A DNA stretch of 64,000 bases, taken from contig CM045762.1 in assembly GCA_025200525.1 (NCBI GenBank), forward strand, positions 27,253,600-27,317,599, given 5' to 3'. Origin of the DNA: Camellia lanceoleosa (Eukaryota > Streptophyta > Magnoliopsida > Ericales > Theaceae). Position numbers and translations under genes: made by a program. This document shows, piece by piece, positions 58,101-64,000 of this stretch. Position 1 is the stretch's first letter. The number at the start of each line of letters is the position of its first letter. The notes beneath the pieces were generated by a model. The model had not been told where the DNA came from and did no database searches. It worked only from the letters and a program-made list of their open reading frames with translations.

Positions 58101-59996
58101 ACATGCCTCAATCACTATTCAGCACATGATTTCTTTAGTAACTTAATTTTTGTTTGATTTTTAACTTAATAATTGTATGATTTTCTGTTTTGTTTAGGAA
58201 TCTATGCGGTATGATCAACTTCGGGATGTGGTAGCCAAGCGAAAACCTGGGTGGGAATACTTACAAGAGGTAAGTTGATATTTTATCTTGTGTCAGTGAC
58301 AAAGAGAGACCCAAATCCTTCTTTGGAATAAACCGTGCAGGATGAATGCTGATATAGAACATAATAAGATCTTCCAGTCTTTGGTAATAAACAGACACAT
58401 GCAAGAGTTATCATTCATAGATTCTTGCAGACATACCTCTACTAGATATACAACTGTGGTAGGTCTGGATGAAACATTGACTTGACCCCATTTGTGCATT
58501 GTACATATTTTATATTTATTTTACTCTGAATTACTCTGCCTGCTTTTGATGATTAAACTGTGCCGCCTGTCTTTGTTGATTGAATGATCTTCATTATTAA
58601 ATATCAACATTTTCTTTAGATTTAATTTCTCATGAAATTTTGGATTGATAGTATTTGTCATTCACAGGCCCTGATCTCCATAGATCTTGTTCATGCTAGG
58701 GATGATCCGGTTGTTGTGAAAAACATCCCTTACTTCAAAGCCAAGAAGGCACTGGAGGCAGAAGTACTGAAGCTTGATCCTCCTCCTCGACCAGAAAATT
58801 GGGGAGTAAGTTCTTTTTCTTCATGTGATGTTGTATGTTTTTTTTTAGGGAGAATTCTTCCAGTGTTTATCATTCATGGTGAGAATTAACCTGTGTGTAT
58901 TTATAAGACTGCAATTTAATAACAAGAAATGGTGAAAGTCCTGTTAGTTTTGTGTGCGCTTGCAGGAATTTGTTCTATCTAAGCATTCATCTATAGTATT
59001 TCACCCGTTTTCAATGAGTGCAACATTTTGGGATAGCTATAAATGAGAAAAACAGAACAATCAGGCTAAAGTTTGTCTTTTAATAAGTAACCCACTACTT
59101 TGTGTAGGCATTGGGTTGAACCTTTGCCATATGGCCACATGGGCAGCCACTTGCCATGTCATATGATAACATGTCACTTCAGAGGACTTTAAGGGAGAAA
59201 TTATCTAGTAGATTCCATATATATCCTATTTTATGTGCCCTTCCAATTGTATAGAGCAATGTAACTAGTTTTTCCCATTTAAAGGAGAAATTTCTGTTCT
59301 AGTGCACACAGTAATCCTATGATTGTGGAGCATTTGCAGGAGATGAACCTTCCATTGAATGCATCAGCTTGGAGTGAGGAGGACCTCAAAGATCCAAAAA
59401 AATTATATGAGATGACAGTTCTTCTTAATGCCCAAAGAGAAATTGCTGATAAAATCTTGGAAGCAGAGTGGGAAACAAAGTGGCGTCAAGAAAAGGTAGT
59501 AATCGTTGCAATATCTTTGAAGATAAATATTTGTATTAAATATAGATATAAATTGTGATGCATGAACTTGATCACAATGGTGGCTCAATTGCTATCAAGA
59601 TGACATCCTGATCAACATTGGTTGAGGGAAAAAATTTTGAGCCAACCAAAGTGCAAGAGGATTAGGCTTCTGTTAAATTAAGTGTTTGATGTTGTTATTG
59701 GCTCTATGAGGTTAGTTTTTTTACTAAGCAGACCTACTATGGAAATGCTGAAACACACAAACCAATGTCGTTTTTGCAAATATTGTTTGATTTGTTTGAG
59801 AGTCGCAGTTTATTATTTGAGCTGTCATGACTCGTGATTGGTAAGTTTGGTTCAAAAGTCTGTTATTCATTTTGATTTACAGTTGAATGAAATGTTGGAA
59901 GAGAAGGTGCGGCCATACATTCAGAACATGGACAATGGCGTCATTCCTCCGCCTATAGTAATGCAATCCCCAAAGAATCAGGATCATAAGGGTTTG
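49179..59996 (+). CDS. Conserved plant protein with a membrane segment and two DnaJ-type CxxCxG zinc-binding units (partial, 3' end in gap)
   Basis: I place eleven exons: 49,179-49,403; 50,327-50,391; 51,161-51,259; 53,176-53,308; 53,714-53,773; 56,432-56,491; 56,831-56,953; 58,198-58,269; 58,668-58,805; 59,340-59,495; 59,883 to the gap. Phases join without error to give at least 415 residues from MSRGPDRLLRNLKQF. Residues about 60-92 contain a hydrophobic segment. Cys pairs at 99/102 with 110/113 and 168/171 with 179/182 form two CxxCxG...CxxC units like those of DnaJ or BSD2 proteins, but no J domain is present. The C-terminal half is charged (YFKAKKALEAEVLKLDPPPRP, a long helix around residues 345-385). 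I recognise it as conserved in plants but not its function or locus name; a chaperone-like or scaffold role in an organelle is only a guess. All introns have AG acceptors; one donor is GC. Confidence 0.9.
52590..52695 (+). mobile_element. SINE-like fragment in intron 3
   Basis: The stretch actccagaccccactttagc, then gggagcctcgtgtattgg, then a T-rich tail resembles the 3' half of plant tRNA-derived SINEs (GACCCC..GCGGGAGC.T.GTGCA). The tRNA-like head with box B is not evident, so this is a partial or diverged copy. Confidence 0.4.
54602..54946. mobile_element. Mutator-like foldback MITE in intron 5
   Basis: Long terminal inverted repeats: the left begins GGGTAAATTACAAATACACC and the right, reverse-complemented, begins GGGTAAATTACAAATACATC, with similarity continuing for about 60 bp through cc(t)tgtggtttg. 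The 9-bp duplication aaataaaaa flanks both ends exactly (54,593-54,601 and 54,947-54,955), the length characteristic of Mutator-like elements. The interior is AT-rich and noncoding. Confidence 0.88.
54956..56050. other. Intron 5 remainder: probable further insertion
   Basis: A CT-rich block (55,430-55,680: repeated ccctagtct/tcttcgccc and tctctgcttgcttctctct) is followed by very AT-rich DNA (55,690-56,040). No frame. The abrupt composition changes suggest an inserted element whose ends I could not find. Confidence 0.3.
57275..57340. repeat. Low-complexity (A)nG tract in intron 7
   Basis: An AAAAAG/AAAG run of about 50 bases explains the poly-Lys and poly-Phe ORFs on either strand. Not coding. 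Confidence 0.85.
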
Positions 59997-60096
59997 NNNN
60001 NNNNNNNNNNNNNNNNNNNNNNNNNNNNNNNNNNNNNNNNNNNNNNNNNNNNNNNNNNNNNNNNNNNNNNNNNNNNNNNNNNNNNNNNNNNNNNNN
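59997..60096. other. Assembly gap, 100 N
   Basis: Exactly 100 unknown bases, a conventional scaffold gap of unspecified true size. It removes the last coding part of the host gene on the left and the 5' part of a copia element on the right. Confidence 0.98.
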
Positions 60097-61277
60097 AGCA
60101 AAGTTTAGTAGATAATACCGCATCCCGATATTTTATCGAAGGGCATTGTAGCATATATTTATTAATTACACTTAGATTACGGGTCGATTATACGATATCA
60201 ATAAAAGTAGAAGGCTATAATGACGCCGTAATTGATATCGATATAAAGGACCTCAAAGTCCACTAGGTGGATATGTGTTCACTCAGGCGGGCAACAGAAC
60301 TTTGGAAATTCCTCTGCCAAACGCAGGATTTAGATTAACGATGAACGAGTTTGGTTACTTTTGTGATAAAGGAATAGGTTAAATATTTCTATTATTTCAT
60401 TAAAGATATTTCTCATTATTGGTTCAAACTAGCTAAAGATTTATTCCACAGATATTGACCAGCAATTGGTAAGTACGTAATAACATATAGTACGGAAAGT
60501 TCTTAGACACTGGTCAGAGACATAATTCCATACGACAATTACTAATGGAGTTGTTCCCTTACAGTATCTGGTAGCCCAGCATCAATATTGTCGTATCCGG
60601 CTAACCAAGGTTAAATCGGTGTTAGTTGAAACGCTCGTCAAAAGTGAAATGGGTTGGTGCATTGGAAAGTTACTCTAATGGAAACTCAACCTAGTTGACT
60701 GGAGATCCGAAGATCTAGGTTCAATGGGATAACTCTAATTGGCGGTAAATCTATAGTATGTCGCTAGGCGAGGTTAAATTTCCGCACCATTTTTTTTATC
60801 GCGATACCTCTGCTAAGTAGAGTTAAGCTTGAAGTGCACGACCTTAGTAGCTATCATGAGCTAAGTATAAAGCAGATACTAAAGTAGGAGTCATCTATAT
60901 GAGTTTGAAGTAGTGGGTCGCTTAGAAGAATTACAAAGCAAGATTCTTGAAACCACCTCGCCGAACCAGACTAGTGCCTAGGGCTATACAAGGCACACCA
61001 AGGAGAACAATAAAAATGGTGGTAGGAGGTAATTCTATGTAAGATCTATTGTCTCAGCTTACATAAACGGCAAAAGACATTAATTCAAGATGTCATATTC
61101 ACTTTATCAGCCAATGAAACTCTGGATAGGTTTTCACTAGAGAGGTCTGCCAAAGCCACCAAGCTTACCTTCTCTCACATGTCGGGTTAGTTCATTGTAC
61201 TCTCTCTCCCGAGTCATTATTATTGATCGGTGTCCATTTGTTGAGTCATTCGGTCAATTTTATTTATGTGGAGTGAT
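60097..61277 (+). pseudogene. 3' end of a Ty1/copia pol gene (RNase H remnant) and adjoining untranslated region
   Basis: Plus-strand segments match the end of copia RNase H despite many shifts: VEGYNDAV...KDLK with ggatatgtgttcact (60,208-60,275), the agacataattccatacgaca stretch (60,520-60,545), the gtatctggtagcccagcatc stretch (60,562-60,600) and the ctaaccaaggttaaatcg end segment (60,600-60,620). The acctagttgactggagatcc, then gatctaggttcaatggg block (60,690-60,730) is familiar from the region after copia pol. The body of the element (gag, integrase, most of RT) is missing, hidden in or beyond the gap. Confidence 0.7.
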
Positions 61278-61900
61278 TGTTGGAAAAATAATTTTTGGTG
61301 ACTTTAATTTAATATTAAAGTGTGGTGACTTGAATTAAATATTAAAAGGGTTCCGAATCATATCTATTGTGTGTTATTGGGTCCAAGTGGGCACAAAAAC
61401 CATTGAGATTCTGAATAAGAAATTGCCCTCGGTTAATATTAGATTCATGTTTTAAATGGATTTTAAAGTGGTGATATTTAGAATCCTTTTTTTTTTTGCT
61501 AAAGTGTGTAGGAATCCTTTGGGCATCCAAACTTTTTTCAACTCTTTTTAAAAAGTGGCTATGGATGTCAAGTTAATGGTGGTTTAATGACCAACCAAAG
61601 GTTGAGGCTCTCTTTCCCCTTATACATGTATAAATTGAGACCTTCCAATCAAGTCTCAATAATATAAAAAATTTTCCATTTTATCAAGTCATTTCTCCGT
61701 AAAGTTCTCGCAAAGGAGAGGTCACACAGCTTTTGCTGAAATTACAGCCAGGACAGAAGCAAGCTTCTGTCAGAAGCTTAGTTTTTGAATCGCAGATCTT
61801 GGGAGACAAACGCTAGATTCCTCAAACACCTTCTAATCTGCTGTATTTTGACACCTTTCCATTCTATGTATGTCATTATAGTAACCCTGTAAAAGATACA
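61278..61900 (+). repeat. Ty1/copia 3' LTR (right end approximate)
   Basis: It starts TGTTGGAAAAATAATTTTTGG directly after a purine-rich gtggagtgat. A TATA-like tataaattgag lies near 61,630. It reads on through a transcribed-leader-like stretch to about 61,900. The 5' LTR is not in this window, so the end is uncertain. Confidence 0.6.
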
Positions 61901-63420
61901 TGTAAAAAGACAATATATATATTTTGTGTGATAAATAAATCATTTTAATTTTGAATTATGTTTTAATTACGTATAAAAAGTCAGCGATAATAGGGCCATC
62001 ATGATAGATGTTAATAATAATAATCCTGGCAATAAAAATTTCATGCCAATAAAATTTTGGATATGCATAAGTAATTTGTTAATTGGTGAAGATTGTTGAG
62101 GGTAATAGTATCACAATCACTTGATAGCATAAATAATTTGTATCAAACTATAGCGCCATGCTAAAAGAAAAGAAAAAAATCATTGAAAAGAGATATAACT
62201 CTATAAACTAAAAAAATTGATCAAAAATTTTCTACTTAAGAAACTTTTTAAATCAATGGTGTGTATTTAACCTTATTATTGTGATCAAATTATGAATAAA
62301 TCTCAACCTTTAATTTATAATTTCCGTAGTTTTTGAATTTTTAATATGAGTTTATGTTAATTCTACTCAGAGAAAAAACTTCTCAAGCAAAATGAATAAA
62401 TCATCAATTGATCATGTTAGCAACTCTATCTTTTGAATCTCCTCTATCAATGACACATGCATAATAATATGGCGAGTATAATTCTTTCTCCATACTCATT
62501 TTCATGAAAGTTAGTGATAATACTTCGCACAGCTTTTGGCAATATTTAAGGAAAAATAAAATAAAATAAAAACTTAGTAGGATGATAAAATTATAGTTTT
62601 AATCCATTTTATTTATAAAAAAATGATAACAAAATCCATTTGAATTGTATTTGAAGAAATATAATAATGATAGCTTTAATCATTATATAATACCAACAAA
62701 TAAATTATATAGACTTCCATACTCAACAAAACAAGGTCGAATGTAACTTAAAAGTCATGGAAATTAAGTTAAATCATATGAGTTCTAAATTGATAGTTTA
62801 ATCTAGAAAATCAATTGATAATAATAAAGAGAGATCAACAAATATGTAGTATCTCCTACCATCTTTTGTGTTCTATTCATTAATTTCATATGTCATATAA
62901 AAGTGTTACTCATATGGATCCTTCAATAAAATAAGTATCAAGAAAACAAATTTGTTAAGAAATTAATTTAAACTTCATTATTAGAAAACAAAATTTTCAA
63001 AGAGAGATCAATTGAAATGGGGTTGAAGAAATACAATAACCAAAAAAAAACACACACACACAAACTATTTAAATGGGGCTAAAAGAAATAACCTCAAATT
63101 ATTATCTTGAATAAATATAGTGAAGAAAATTTATTTGCAAGATTTTTTGTATTGCCTCCTCCTATGTAACCTTTGTCATCCTATTATTAATACTCTTCTT
63201 TATTCTGAGCCAACATAGTCTTCTTATTCATCTCAGATGAATTCTTAACAAATTCTTAAATAATTTTCAAACAATATGGAATTACATTCTAATAATATAA
63301 TTGCTTTGCACCCAAAAGTATGCAATCAACAACTAAATAGAGATAATCTATGCAAATGTGAGTACAATTTATTCAAAACATGTAATTATATCAACATAAT
63401 ATAGTGTTATTTATATCCAA
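61901..63420. other. AT-rich intergenic DNA
   Basis: No gene or element recognised. There is a short (CA)n at about 63,050-63,061. Confidence 0.6.
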
Positions 63421-63790
63421 ATTTCATTATTTCAATTTTTAAATTTTTATTATATTAAAAATTAGAAATTGGGAAATGATGTAGGAGACTTCGTAAACCC
63501 ACATAGGAGAGAGAACTTTGAGATATTAGTATTGAGGTTTTGAAGAATTTTAAGAATATATTACATTTGCTTATATATATAGTATAGAGTATAGTATAGA
63601 TAGATAGATTTCATTATTTCAATTTTTTAATTTTTATTTGAATTTTTATTATATTAAAAAATTAGAAATTAGGGAAATGCGGTAGGGAAACTTCAGAAAC
63701 TATCATGTAAGAGAGAGAACTTTGAGATATTAGTGTTGAGGTCTTGAAGAATTTTAAGAATACATTACATTTGCTTATATAGTATAGATA
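63421..63790 (-). repeat. Tandem duplication of about 185 bp resembling a Helitron 5' end
   Basis: 63,421-63,607 and 63,608-63,790 share atttcattatttcaattttt, then gaactttgagatattagt, then gaagaattttaagaatac(t)attacatttgc and end in tatagtatagat. On the minus strand each copy starts TCTATACTATA...AAGCAAATGTAAT, like the AT-rich 5' termini of plant Helitrons. No hairpin or CTRR 3' end is in view. Confidence 0.6.
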
Positions 63791-64000
63791 ATGGAAGACT
63801 TTTATTACATATTTAATGGTTACGAAATAGAAATGTAAATTTATAATTAGTTTGAATTAAAAAAGATCATTATGCTTACCATTAGATGATATAATAGAAT
63901 ATTTTCATTAGAAATACCACTCATCTGCTCGCTTAATTACCTAATGCATTAAGCGTCAGATGAATTGAAATGTGGATATGAATCGATTCAAATTATTTTT

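Noticed and set aside
59838..60266. Continuous 142-codon frame reading through the gap
   Set aside because: The frame contains about 33 unknown residues from Ns; the left part is the host gene's last visible exon and the right part is copia RNase H, so they are not one protein.

Overview
This is nuclear DNA from a flowering plant, almost certainly a eudicot. It is AT-rich with long introns, and it carries Ty3/gypsy, Ty1/copia, hAT, PIF/Harbinger and Mutator-like elements plus an endogenous caulimovirid. No bacterial or organellar gene is present. The species cannot be told from the sequence alone. Only one probable functional host gene is visible; nearly everything else is mobile or repetitive DNA.

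Layout. 1-10.2 kb: AT-rich intergenic DNA with an orphan first exon of a LOG-type cytokinin-activating enzyme (minus strand, 2,479-2,598), two non-autonomous hAT elements with perfect 8-bp target duplications (4,155-6,256 and 7,703-8,891), and MITE-like inverted repeats. 10.2-19.9 kb: an array of palindromic, GC-rich units split by an 8-kb decayed endogenous pararetrovirus (movement, coat, protease, RT and RNase H regions, then two further ORFs). The array reverses orientation near 19,500.

21.06-48.31 kb: a three-level nest. A PIF/Harbinger transposon (Myb/SANT-like ORF1, DDE transposase ORF2) received a minus-strand Tekay/Del-type chromovirus (24,149-44,199, target duplication tacat) inside the ORF1 intron. 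The 3' LTR of that chromovirus then received a minus-strand Tat-lineage gypsy element (25,387-36,827, target duplication ataag). The Tat element has two RNase H domains, a 59-bp tandem array, and an antisense intron-containing ORF. All coding parts of the nest are broken.

48.3-60 kb: a conserved plant gene of at least 11 exons (plus strand, 49,179 to beyond 59,996) encodes a protein with one probable membrane segment and two DnaJ-type CxxCxG zinc-binding units. Its introns carry a SINE-like fragment and a Mutator-type foldback MITE. The C-terminus disappears into a 100-N gap (59,997-60,096). 60.1-64 kb: the far side of the gap is the 3' end of a Ty1/copia element (RNase H remnant and LTR), then AT-rich DNA ending in a tandem duplication that resembles a Helitron end.

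The genes do not form a pathway. The window is best read as a record of successive insertions around one slowly evolving host gene. I found no convincing undescribed functional system. The most unusual structures are the palindromic array flanking the pararetrovirus, the gene-like antisense ORF of the Tat element, and a GRF-like zinc-finger/membrane ORF inside the Harbinger element.
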